Origin: Azoarcus sp. DD4
GTDB taxonomy: Bacteria > Pseudomonadota > Gammaproteobacteria > Burkholderiales > Rhodocyclaceae
DNA length: 64,000 bases
Reading direction: 5' to 3'
Assembly (NCBI RefSeq): GCF_006496635.1
Contig: NZ_CP022958.1
Location: forward strand, 5,208,001 to 5,272,000
This document shows positions 21,679 through 29,757 of this stretch, in pieces. How positions within the stretch are numbered: position 1 is the first letter of the stretch; the number at the start of each line of letters is the position of its first letter. The translations under genes were made by a program, and so were the position numbers. The notes under the pieces are model-generated. The model saw only the letters and a list, made by a program, of their open reading frames with translations, was not told the DNA's origin and did not search any database.

Positions 21679-23306
21679 TGCGTCGACGCAGCTTCCTGCG
21701 GCTGGGCAGCGCGGCGCTCGCCCTGCCCGCGCTGGCCGCCTGCCAGCCGCCGACGCGCCTGCGCACGCTGGGGCTGGACATCCGCGTGCTGCGCCCGGGC
21801 ATGGATTTCGGCCATGCGCTGCGCGACCGGGCAGCGCTGCCCGAACCGACGGACGTGCGCCACACCGAGGTGGCCATCCTCGGTGGCGGCATCGCCGGCC
21901 TGACCGCCGCCTGGCGGCTGGCGCGCGAGGGCTGGCACGATTTCCTGCTGCTCTCCGGCCCCGAACCCGACGGCAACGCCGCCAGCACCCACTTCGAGGC
22001 CGGCGGCGAGATCCTGCGCGCGCCGCGCGGCGCCCACTACCTGCCACTGCCCTCGCGCGAATCCATGCACGTGCGCGAGATCCTCGCCGACCTCGGGTTC
22101 CTGCGCGGCGATCCCGCGGCCGAACGGCCGGAGTACGACGAGGCCGCGCTGGTGCACGCGCCGGCCGAGCGGGTGTGGTTCGACGGCGCCTGGCACGAGG
22201 AACTGCTGCCGAGCAGCGCCGCCCCCGCCGCCGAAGTCGTCCAGCACCACCGCTTCGAGGCGACCATCGCGCGGTTGCGCGCCGCCCGCGGCGCCGACGG
22301 CCGGCGCCTGTTCGCGATGCCGATGGCGCTGTCCTCGGCCGACCCCGCCACCCGCGCGCTCGACCGCCACACCTTCGCCGCCTGGCTGGCGGCCGAGGGC
22401 TACACCGCGCCCAGCCTGCTGACCTACCTCGACTACGTCTGCCGCGACGATTTCGGCGCCGGTATCGACACCGTGTCGGCCTGGATAGGCCTGCACTACT
22501 TCGCCGCCCGCGACGGCCATGCCGCCAACGGCGAGGACGGCGCGGTACTGACCTGGCCGGAGGGTCTGGGGCGCCTGGCGGCCGGCCTGCGCGGGCGACT
22601 GCCTGCCGGGCGGACGCTGGCTGCTTCCGCCCTGCGGGTGCGGCAGCATGCCAAGGGCGTGGAAGTGCTGTGCCGGGATGCGCAGGGCCATGCCTTCCTG
22701 CTGCGCGCCCGGCGCGCGATCTGCGCCATGCCGCTGCACGTGGCGGCACGGGTGCTGCCCGACCTCGACACGCCGGGCCTCGATCCCGCCCTGCTGCCGG
22801 AGCAGGCCCCTTGGCTGGTGGGCAACCTGCTGCTGAAGGGTTTCCCGCGCGAGCAGGGCAGCGTGCCGCTGGCCTGGGACAACGTGGTGCACGGCGGCCG
22901 GGGGCTGGGCTGGGTGGTATCCACCCATCAGGATCTGCGCGCGGCACGGCCGGTGCACACGGTGTTCACGCTCTACCGGGCCCTGGCCGACCAGCCGGCG
23001 GTCGAAGCGCGCCGCTGGCTGCAGGCTGCCGATGCGAGCAGCCTGTTCGAAGCCGTCATGACCGACCTCGACCGGGTATACGACCCGGTCGAGCTGTGGC
23101 GCCGCGCGGTGGCGCTGGAGATCACCGTGCGCGGCCACGGCATGGCGGTGCCGCGGCCGGGTTTCCTGTCCGATCCCGGCCTCGCCCGCCTGCGCGAGGC
23201 CGACGGCGCCATCCTGTTCGCCCATTCCGACCTTTCCGGCTACTCGGTGTTCGAGGAGGCCGCCTGGTGGGGCGACCTGGCCGCCAGGCGCATCCTCGGC
23301 GCCTGA
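21678..23306 (+). CDS. Tat-exported lipoprotein flavin amine oxidase-like protein
   Basis: A 542-residue FAD/NAD(P)-binding oxidoreductase of the flavin amine oxidase group. The N-terminus RRRSFLRLG is a twin-arginine signal, followed by hydrophobic residues and a lipobox LAAC (about residues 19-22), so it should be exported folded and lipid-anchored. The Rossmann motif is VAILGGGIAGLTAAWRLAREG (about 56-76); a late segment AILFAHSDLSGYSVFEEAAWWG (about 510-531) is the usual C-terminal FAD-contacting region. It is translationally coupled to the SpeE-like gene, which suggests it oxidises a polyamine or polyamine-modified product at the membrane. The substrate is inferred; a desaturase-type role is an alternative. 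Confidence 0.85.
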   Translation: MRRRSFLRLGSAALALPALAACQPPTRLRTLGLDIRVLRPGMDFGHALRDRAALPEPTDVRHTEVAILGGGIAGLTAAWRLAREGWHDFLLLSGPEPDGNAASTHFEAGGEILRAPRGAHYLPLPSRESMHVREILADLGFLRGDPAAERPEYDEAALVHAPAERVWFDGAWHEELLPSSAAPAAEVVQHHRFEATIARLRAARGADGRRLFAMPMALSSADPATRALDRHTFAAWLAAEGYTAPSLLTYLDYVCRDDFGAGIDTVSAWIGLHYFAARDGHAANGEDGAVLTWPEGLGRLAAGLRGRLPAGRTLAASALRVRQHAKGVEVLCRDAQGHAFLLRARRAICAMPLHVAARVLPDLDTPGLDPALLPEQAPWLVGNLLLKGFPREQGSVPLAWDNVVHGGRGLGWVVSTHQDLRAARPVHTVFTLYRALADQPAVEARRWLQAADASSLFEAVMTDLDRVYDPVELWRRAVALEITVRGHGMAVPRPGFLSDPGLARLREADGAILFAHSDLSGYSVFEEAAWWGDLAARRILGA

Positions 23307-23427
23307 CGGACGGCCTTGCCGCCACGCTTCGACACCTCGTCCGCGATCGCATCGACGTCCCGGACTGACCGTGTTGCGGCCGCACAAAAGCGTCGGGCGG
23401 GACCGGTCCTGCTCCGCAAAATGACAA

Positions 23428-23456
23428 TTGACGACCGTCCGCGCGCCACCGATACT
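23428..23456 (+). promoter_or_regulatory. Candidate sigma-70 promoter of the second TonB receptor
   Basis: TTGACG (5 of 6 consensus) is followed after exactly 17 bases by GATACT (4 of 6). The predicted start would give a leader of about 50 bases before the ATG at 23515. The remainder of the 208-base gap (23307-23514) shows no riboswitch that I recognise. Confidence 0.5.
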
Positions 23457-23514
23457 TCCGTGCGGGCCGGCCCTCACGGCTTTTACTTTAGTCATAAGAA
23501 CAAGCAGGTATCCC

Positions 23515-25671
23515 ATGCAGCCAGTGGCCGCACGCCGTCGCCGCCCGAAAATCGGGCATGGTCTGTCCAAACATGCTGCGCCGGCAGGCTTGCTGCTGGC
23601 ATCGCTCGGTGCCTTGCCGGGGGCCGCAGCGGCCGCCGGCAGCGACGACATCTTCTTCAGCGAACTGCCCATCGTCGCCACCGTCAGCCGCCTGCCGCAG
23701 CGCCTGGCCGACGCCTCCGCCTCGGTCACCGTGATCGACCGCGACATGATCAAGGCCAGCGGCGCGCGCGACCTCAACGACGTGTTCCGCCTGGTGCCCG
23801 GCTTCCAGACCTATCCGAACAACACCGACGCCGCCCGCGTCACCTACCACGGTCTCACCGACGAGGACTTCTCGCCGCGGGTGCAGGTGCTGATCGACGG
23901 CCGCTCGCAGTATTCGCCGCTGTTCCGTAACGGGGTGAACTGGGCGACGCTGCCGGTGGCGCTGGAAGACATCGAACGCATCGAGGTAGTACGCGGCAGC
24001 AACGCGGTGTCCTACGGCTCCAACGCCTTTCTCGGCGTCATCAACATCATCACCGTCGATCCGGCGCTGGTGCGCGGCACCTCGATCAGCACCAACATCG
24101 GCAACCAGGGCGTGCGCGACCTCACCCTGCGCCGCGGCGGCCGCCTGGGCGAGGCCGGCGACTACCGGCTGACCTACCAGTCGAAGAAGGACGACGGCCT
24201 GCGCGACCAGTTCGACTGGAAGGACTCCTTCCAGTCCAGGCTCCTGGACCTGCGCACCGACCTCTGGCTGACCAACCGCGACCAGCTGCAGCTGAGCCTG
24301 GGCCATGTCGATGCGGTAGTCGAGCGCGGCCGGCTGGCGCGCGAGGACGACGTGCTCACCGGCGGCGACGACCCCGAGAATCCGCTGCGCGACTTCACCC
24401 AGTCCGACACCTACCTGCAGGCGCTGTGGCGCCATGCGCTCGAGGAAGGCGCCGATTTCCAGCTGCGCTACTCCTATACCGAAAGCCGTGGCTCGGATGC
24501 GCATACCGAACGCTACGACACCCTGCTGTTCGACATCGACGAGATGGGCGATCTCGGCACCCGCCACGAACTCGAAGCCCAGCACAGCTTCGCCCCGGGC
24601 GCGTCGACCCGCCTGGTATGGGGCGGCAGCTACCGGCTCGACAGCCTGAGCTCCGACCACTACCTGGCCGACCGCGACACGGTGTACCGCCGGGTGGCGC
24701 GCATCTTCGGCAACCTGGAATGGAAGCCGGCGACCTGGCTTACCACCAACCTCGGCGCCGCGACCGAATACGATTCGATGGCCGGGCGCAATTTCTCGCC
24801 CCGGATCAGCACCAGCTTCCACCTCAATCCGGAAAACACCATCCGCATCGGTGCCTCGCGCGCCTACCGCAGCGGCGCCACGGTGGATTACGTCGGCAAG
24901 ACCCAGGCCTCGCCCTACGCCACCAGCGACGGCAGCCCGCTGCCGAGCTTCCGCTACCTCGACCTGTACGGCGACGCCGACATGCCGCAGGAGAAGATCA
25001 CCACGGTCGAACTCGGCTACCTCGGCGAGTGGGCCGCGCTGCGCAGCAGCCTCGACGTGCGTCTGTTCCGCGAGCGCATTCCCAACCGCATGCAGGCCAT
25101 CCGCCGCACGCTGGACGACCCGGCGCTGTGCGACATCCCGACGCCGGACCATTGCACCTTCCCCTACTACACCACGCCCATCCAGCGGGTGAAGATCGAA
25201 GGCGTGGAATACCAGTGGCGCTGGCAGCCCTTCAACACCACGCGCATCCTGCTCGGCCAGTCGTGGATACGGATCAAGGCCGACTACCTGGCCGACGCGC
25301 TCAACTATCCCGGCATCACCACGCTCGACGACCCCAGGCAGGCCGGCCGCATCGACGCCCACACCGAACAGTCGGCGCCGGAGCGCTCGACTTCGCTGCT
25401 GCTGATGCAGAAGCTGCCCGGCAATCTCGACTTCTCGCTGGCCGGCTACTGGGTCGACCACATGAAATGGACGCGCAATTCTGCGGTCGACTTCTACCGC
25501 CGCTTCGACATGCGCCTCGGCTACCCTTTCGACATCGGCGGCCAGCGCGGCGAGATCGCCTACACCGCGCAGTCGATCAACGGCAAGCACGGCGAATTCA
25601 AGGCCAGCGGCGACCCCGCCGACCGCGTGGTCGAACTGCGCCACTGGGTGTCGCTGCGCATCGACCTGTAA
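23515..25671 (+). CDS. TonB-dependent outer-membrane receptor
   Basis: A 718-residue receptor with signal peptide (about residues 24-44, ending AAAA), plug domain (about 60-175: ASASVTVIDRDMI, GFQTYPN, VQVLIDGRSQY, IERIEVVRGSNAVSYGSNAFLGVINIIT) and barrel. The plug pattern resembles receptors for vitamin B12, copper or other non-siderophore ligands. The C-terminus ends WVSLRIDL, with Leu instead of the usual Phe or Trp as last residue. The ATG at 23515 was chosen (GCAGGT seven bases upstream); 29 upstream in-frame residues are not signal-like. It follows the amine oxidase-like gene after 208 bases with its own likely promoter. The ligand is unknown. Confidence 0.88.
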   Translation: MQPVAARRRRPKIGHGLSKHAAPAGLLLASLGALPGAAAAAGSDDIFFSELPIVATVSRLPQRLADASASVTVIDRDMIKASGARDLNDVFRLVPGFQTYPNNTDAARVTYHGLTDEDFSPRVQVLIDGRSQYSPLFRNGVNWATLPVALEDIERIEVVRGSNAVSYGSNAFLGVINIITVDPALVRGTSISTNIGNQGVRDLTLRRGGRLGEAGDYRLTYQSKKDDGLRDQFDWKDSFQSRLLDLRTDLWLTNRDQLQLSLGHVDAVVERGRLAREDDVLTGGDDPENPLRDFTQSDTYLQALWRHALEEGADFQLRYSYTESRGSDAHTERYDTLLFDIDEMGDLGTRHELEAQHSFAPGASTRLVWGGSYRLDSLSSDHYLADRDTVYRRVARIFGNLEWKPATWLTTNLGAATEYDSMAGRNFSPRISTSFHLNPENTIRIGASRAYRSGATVDYVGKTQASPYATSDGSPLPSFRYLDLYGDADMPQEKITTVELGYLGEWAALRSSLDVRLFRERIPNRMQAIRRTLDDPALCDIPTPDHCTFPYYTTPIQRVKIEGVEYQWRWQPFNTTRILLGQSWIRIKADYLADALNYPGITTLDDPRQAGRIDAHTEQSAPERSTSLLLMQKLPGNLDFSLAGYWVDHMKWTRNSAVDFYRRFDMRLGYPFDIGGQRGEIAYTAQSINGKHGEFKASGDPADRVVELRHWVSLRIDL

Positions 25672-25677
25672 GCGCAG

Positions 25678-25707
25678 ACGGCGTGGGCTTTCACCGGCCC
25701 GCGCCGT
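25678..25707 (+). terminator. Possible hairpin terminator after the TonB receptor
   Basis: ACGGCG...CGCCGT arms, extended inside by GGGC/GCCC with one mismatch, form a strong stem just after the stop. There is no T-run behind it, so it may be a stabilising hairpin and not an intrinsic terminator. Confidence 0.3.
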
Positions 25708-25753
25708 AGAATCCGCACTCGATCCCGCTACGCCGCTCCGGCGCCCCACCTTC

Positions 25754-26935
25754 ATGTCGCTTACCGCCTGCCCCGGCACGGCCACGCCGCCGTCCGCCCG
25801 CCCCCTGCTGCACTGGACCGAGGACGGCGAAGCGCGCAGTGCGCCCTGGCAATCGGAAAACGGCGCGCCGCCGCCCCGGCGGGTGGTGATTGCCGACGAC
25901 ACCATTTCCGCCGACGCCGCCTGGCGGCTGGCCTGCGAGGGCACCGCGCTGCTGTGGCGCGGCGATTTCAACAACGCCCGCCAGCTGCTTCAGGCGATGG
26001 GCCGGCGCGTCGTGCGCAAGCCGGGCAAGGCCAAACCGGCCAAGGCCGCGAAGCCGGCGCCCCCGATCACCGAGGCCTTCCACCTGCATCGCCTCGCCCA
26101 GGCCCAGCGCGCCCGCAGCCTGGGCATGCTGCTGATCCCGGTGGACGACGGCTACCGCATCCCGCTGCGGCGCGCACCCGATCTCGCCGCCGCCTGCAGC
26201 GAGGCCTACGGCGCGGCCGCCGGGCCCTTCGTGGTGTCGCTGCGCGAGCTGCTGGGGCTGGTCGGCGCGCACGAATGGCGCAAGAAGGGCGTGCCGATTC
26301 CCGCCCTCGACGCCACCATCCATCCGCACTACGGCGTGTTCTCGCCGGTGCGCGGCGAATACCTCGATCTGGTCGCGCAGGCGCCGCTGCCGGCGAAGAC
26401 GCTGGCCTTCGACATCGGCACCGGCACCGGCGTGATCGCGGCCCTGCTCGCCCGCCGCGGCGTCGCCCGGGTGATCGCCACCGACCAGGATCCGCGCGCG
26501 CTCGCCTGCGCCGCCGACAACCTCGGCCGCCTCGGGCTGGCCCACCGCGTCGAACTGCTGCAGGCCGACCTCTTCCCGCCGGGGCGCGCGCCGCTCGTGG
26601 TGTGCAACCCGCCCTGGTTGCCGGGCAAGCCGTCGGCCGCGGTGGAGTACGCGATCTACGATCCGGACAGCCGCATGCTGCGCGGTTTCCTCGCCGGGCT
26701 GGCGGCCCACCTGGAGCCCGGCGGCGAGGGCTGGCTCATCCTCTCCGACTTCGCCGAACACCTCGGCCTGCGTTCCCGCGCCGAACTGCTGGCGCTGTTC
26801 GAGGCCGCCGGTCTGACGGTGATCGACCGCCTCGACATCCGGCCGCGCCATCCGCGCGCCGCCGACGCCGACGACCCGCTGCACGCGGCGCGCGCCGCCG
26901 AGCTGACTTCGCTATGGCGACTGGCGCCACGGTGA
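25754..26935 (+). CDS. Class I SAM-dependent methyltransferase (NPPW motif)
   Basis: A 393-residue protein. The first 195 residues form an uncharacterised domain with a Lys/Pro/Ala linker (about 95-118). The methyltransferase domain starts around 215: motif I is LAFDIGTGTGVIAALLARRG, motif II ends in ATDQDP, and motif IV is VVCNPPWLPG. An NPP[YW] motif is typical of enzymes that methylate a nitrogen in nucleic acid bases or glutamine side chains (N6-adenine, N2-guanine, PrmC-type). The substrate is not determined by sequence. Its end overlaps the thpR start, so the two are probably co-expressed; thpR acts on RNA, which makes an RNA or ribosome-related methylation target attractive but unproven. 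Confidence 0.85.
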   Translation: MSLTACPGTATPPSARPLLHWTEDGEARSAPWQSENGAPPPRRVVIADDTISADAAWRLACEGTALLWRGDFNNARQLLQAMGRRVVRKPGKAKPAKAAKPAPPITEAFHLHRLAQAQRARSLGMLLIPVDDGYRIPLRRAPDLAAACSEAYGAAAGPFVVSLRELLGLVGAHEWRKKGVPIPALDATIHPHYGVFSPVRGEYLDLVAQAPLPAKTLAFDIGTGTGVIAALLARRGVARVIATDQDPRALACAADNLGRLGLAHRVELLQADLFPPGRAPLVVCNPPWLPGKPSAAVEYAIYDPDSRMLRGFLAGLAAHLEPGGEGWLILSDFAEHLGLRSRAELLALFEAAGLTVIDRLDIRPRHPRAADADDPLHAARAAELTSLWRLAPR

Positions 26936-27498
26936 ACGCCGCCGCTCAGGCGCGGCTCTTCCTTGCACTGTGGCCGGACGCCGGCGTGCGCCGCCTGCTC
27001 GCCCGCCACCGCGACGGCTGGCAGTGGCATGGTGGCGCGGGCGGGCGGCCCACCGCCGTGGTCCGCACCGACAAGCTGCACCTCACCCTGCACTTCATCG
27101 GCAACGTCGCGCGCGAGCGCCTGCCCCAACTGCAGGCCGGGCTGGCGGTGCCCTGTACCGGCTTCGAACTCGCCTTCGGCCAGCCGGCGCTGTGGCCGCG
27201 CGGCATCGCGGTGATCGAACCGCTTGCCGTGCCGGGCGCCTTGCCGGCATTGCACGCCGCGCTGGCCGACGCGTTGCACCGCCTCGGCCTGCCCACCGAA
27301 GCGCGCCCCTTCCGCCCGCACGTCACGCTGGCCCGCCACGCACAGCAGGCCGGCGTCCCGACGCAGGCACCGGCAATCGCCTGGCGCATCGACGGCTATG
27401 CACTGGTGGAAAGCCGGACGGATGGCGCCTACCAGGTGCTGGCGCACTATCCCTGTCGCTGTCTTCCCGAACCCGCTACGCCTCCAGCACCCGCCTGA
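26914..27498 (+). CDS. thpR: RNA 2',3'-cyclic phosphodiesterase ThpR (2H family)
   Basis: About 194 residues. The two catalytic His-x-Thr-Leu motifs of the 2H phosphoesterase (2'-5' RNA ligase) family are present: LHLTLHFIG (about residues 50-58) and FRPHVTLAR (about 133-141). The opening ARLFLALWPD is also typical. The enzyme opens 2',3'-cyclic phosphate RNA ends in the cytoplasm. The ATG at 26914 overlaps the methyltransferase end by 22 bases; a GTG at 26932 overlapping its stop as GTGA is an equally plausible start that would remove six residues. It is convergent with, and overlaps by 23 bases, the SRPBCC gene. Confidence 0.88.
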   Translation: MATGATVNAAAQARLFLALWPDAGVRRLLARHRDGWQWHGGAGGRPTAVVRTDKLHLTLHFIGNVARERLPQLQAGLAVPCTGFELAFGQPALWPRGIAVIEPLAVPGALPALHAALADALHRLGLPTEARPFRPHVTLARHAQQAGVPTQAPAIAWRIDGYALVESRTDGAYQVLAHYPCRCLPEPATPPAPA

Positions 27499-27919
27499 GA
27501 CTGTCGAGGTCGCGCCGCACCCAATCGCTGTCGGCCGCGAAGCGGGCGTCGTCCATGCCGGGCAGGCGGAACAGCGTCAGCGTGACCTCGCTGCCGTCGC
27601 CGTTGGCCACCACGCGCAGCGGAACGTAGACGATGCCGCCATCCGGCCGCTGCACCCAGTGGTCGGCCACACCATAGGGATTGGGCGGACTGAAGCGGAT
27701 GCGCAGCTCGCCGTCCGGCGTGTTCATCCGCCAGTCGCCGTCGGCACTGGCGGATGGCGGCTGCAGGCCGCCCGCGAGGCCGCTGGCCCATTGCGTGAAA
27801 TTGCGCGGCTCGGCGAGAAAGGCGGCGACTTCGGCCAGCGGGCGTGCGATCGCGACGCTGAGGCTGCGGGCGGGATGGATCATGGCGGCAGACCGATGAG
27901 CTTGGGATGGTTTGAGCAT
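27476..27919 (-). CDS. SRPBCC family protein
   Basis: Up to 147 residues with the START/Bet v1-like SRPBCC pattern: SVAIARPLAEVAAFLAEPRNFTQWASGL at the N-terminal side (here the signature strand-helix), a central DGELRIRFSPPNPYGVADHWV, and a long C-terminal helix (RRDLDSLRRVLEA). Such proteins bind small hydrophobic ligands in a closed groove; no catalytic role can be read from the sequence. An internal ATG (27883, MIHPARS) is an alternative start that would place the signature nearer the N-terminus. It stands alone on the minus strand, overlapping thpR at its 3' end, and is divergent from the alkaline phosphatase gene. Confidence 0.75.
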   Translation of the reverse strand: MLKPSQAHRSAAMIHPARSLSVAIARPLAEVAAFLAEPRNFTQWASGLAGGLQPPSASADGDWRMNTPDGELRIRFSPPNPYGVADHWVQRPDGGIVYVPLRVVANGDGSEVTLTLFRLPGMDDARFAADSDWVRRDLDSLRRVLEA

Positions 27920-28033
27920 AGTCGCCTGCCCACCGGCAACAAAAGCATCATCGTGCCGTCATGCGCACAGGGCACCCTTGCAGGCTGCACCACTGCTCAT
28001 GTAACGCCATCCGCCTCAGGGAGAACACATACC

Positions 28034-29632
28034 ATGCAACCCAAGATCCTCGCCGCCAGCATCGCGCTGGCCCTGTGCACCGCCCAGGCGCACGCCGCCG
28101 AAACCAATGCCGTTCCGACCAGCGCCGACGAGTGGTTCGCCGCCGGCCGCGCCGCGGTGGAAAGCTCCAAGCGCGTCGTGCCCAACCGCGCCCGCGCCAA
28201 GAACGTGATCCTCTTCGTCGGCGACGGCATGGGCGTGTCCACCGTCACCGCCGCCCGCATCCTCGACGGCCAGATGCGCAACACCGACGGCGAATTCAAC
28301 CGCCTCAGCTTCGAGAAGCTGGATCACATGGGCAGCTCGGTCACCGCCAGCGCCAACCAGCAGACCTCGGATTCCGCGCCGACCGCCACCGCGATGGTTG
28401 CCGGCATCAAGACGAACGACGGCGCGATCTCGGTCGACCAATCCATAGACCGCAACGAGCCGAGCGCCGCGGTGACCCGCGCCAAGAGCGTCAAGACCAT
28501 CCTCGAGCAGGCCGAGGAACGCGGCATGTCCACCGGCATCGTCAGCACCGCCCGCATCACCCACGCCACCCCGGCGGTGAACTACGCCCACGTCGGCAAC
28601 CGCGACTGGGAAGCCGACAGCAACCTGCCGGCCGGCGCCACCGTCGCCGACATCGCCCGTCAGCTGCTCGAATTCCCCTACGGCGACGGCCTGGAAGTGG
28701 CGCTCGGCGGCGGCCGCAGCTACTTCATGCCGAACACCGCGACCGACCCGGAATACCCCAGCCAGAAGGGCCGCCGCAAGGACGGCCGCGACCTGACCGC
28801 CGAATGGACGAAGAAGTACGCGCAATCCGCCTACGTCTGGGACAAGGCCGCCTTCGACGCAGTCAATCCGCAGCAGACCAAGCACCTGCTCGGCCTCTTC
28901 GAACGCTCGCACATGCGCTATGAAGCCGACCGCAAGGATGACGTCGCCGGCGAACCCTCGCTCGCCGAGATGACCGAGAAGGCGATCAAGGTGCTGCGCA
29001 ACAACAACAAGGGTTTCTACCTGATGGTCGAAGCCGGCCGCATCGACCACGCCCACCACGCCGGCAACGCCTATCGCGCGCTGACCGACACCGTGGCGCT
29101 GTCCGACGCCGTCGAAGTCGCCAAGCGCCTGACCAACGACCAGGACACCCTGATCGTCGTCACCGCCGACCACAGCCATGTGTTCACCATCGCCGGCTAC
29201 CCGTCGCGCGGCAACCCCATCCTGGGCAAGAGCGCGGTCGATGGCGTCGCCTCCAAGGATGCGCTGGGCCTGAGCTACACCACCCTGTCCTACGCCAACG
29301 GCCCGGGCTGGACCGGCGGCTTCCAGCGCAAGGAGTTCGTCGCGGCGACCGAAGGCACGGTGGCGGCGCACTACGACGGCAGCGCGCTGCGGCCCGACCT
29401 GTCGATGGTGGACACCACCAACCCGAACTACCTGCAGGAAGCCACCGTGCCGATGGGCTCGGAAACCCATGCCGGCGAAGACGTCGCGATCTACGCCAGC
29501 GGCCCGAATGCCTACCTGTTCCGCGGCCCGCAGGAACAGAACGTGATCTACCACGTGATGGCCGACGCGCTGGGCCTCGACAAGGAACGCGGTCGCGGCC
29601 ACGGTCACGGCCACGGCCACGACCGTCGCTAA
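28034..29632 (+). CDS. Alkaline phosphatase with His-rich C-terminal tail
   Basis: A 532-residue periplasmic phosphatase. Signal peptide at residues 1-21 (AQAHA). Metal and nucleophile residues of the PhoA fold are present: FVGDGMG (Asp about 64), TSDSAPTATA (nucleophile Ser about 114), EAGRIDHAHHAG (about 335-346) and TADHSH (about 379), plus a late ETHAGED. The gene thus encodes a probable zinc/magnesium phosphomonoesterase releasing phosphate. The tail ends GHGHGHGHDRR, a possible metal reservoir absent from E. coli PhoA. ATG at 28034 has GGGAGAA nine bases upstream. I found no convincing Pho box in the 114-base upstream gap, so phosphate control is open. A strong terminator follows. Confidence 0.92.
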   Translation: MQPKILAASIALALCTAQAHAAETNAVPTSADEWFAAGRAAVESSKRVVPNRARAKNVILFVGDGMGVSTVTAARILDGQMRNTDGEFNRLSFEKLDHMGSSVTASANQQTSDSAPTATAMVAGIKTNDGAISVDQSIDRNEPSAAVTRAKSVKTILEQAEERGMSTGIVSTARITHATPAVNYAHVGNRDWEADSNLPAGATVADIARQLLEFPYGDGLEVALGGGRSYFMPNTATDPEYPSQKGRRKDGRDLTAEWTKKYAQSAYVWDKAAFDAVNPQQTKHLLGLFERSHMRYEADRKDDVAGEPSLAEMTEKAIKVLRNNNKGFYLMVEAGRIDHAHHAGNAYRALTDTVALSDAVEVAKRLTNDQDTLIVVTADHSHVFTIAGYPSRGNPILGKSAVDGVASKDALGLSYTTLSYANGPGWTGGFQRKEFVAATEGTVAAHYDGSALRPDLSMVDTTNPNYLQEATVPMGSETHAGEDVAIYASGPNAYLFRGPQEQNVIYHVMADALGLDKERGRGHGHGHGHDRR

Positions 29633-29687
29633 ACGCAGACCACGGCAGGAAGGGTGGCCCCGGCAGCCGGGGTCGCCCGCCGCCACG

Positions 29688-29716
29688 GGGAGGGGCACGG
29701 CGTGCCCCTCCCTTTT
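29688..29716 (+). terminator. Rho-independent terminator after the alkaline phosphatase gene
   Basis: An 11-bp GC stem (GGGAGGGGCAC / GTGCCCCTCCC, three-base loop GGC at 29699-29701) is followed by TTTT. It ends the phosphatase transcript before the next plus-strand gene, though some read-through is possible. Confidence 0.8.
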
Positions 29717-29757
29717 CCGCTTCTACCCCTAACCCATTCCTCGCATCCCATCCGCCC

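Noticed and set aside
20101..22947. A 948-codon open frame on the minus strand opposite the SpeE-like and oxidase genes
   Set aside because: Arg/Ala/Pro-rich low-complexity translation without motifs; antisense to two well-supported genes.
23307..23514. Possible cobalamin riboswitch upstream of the second TonB receptor
   Set aside because: No B12-box-like sequence and too little space for the aptamer; a normal sigma-70 promoter lies there instead.
25678..25707. Treating this hairpin as a confident intrinsic terminator
   Set aside because: The stem is good but no T-run follows; kept only as a low-confidence entry.
27920..28033. Possible Pho box upstream of the alkaline phosphatase
   Set aside because: Only scattered partial matches (for example GTCAT) without the two correctly spaced direct repeats.
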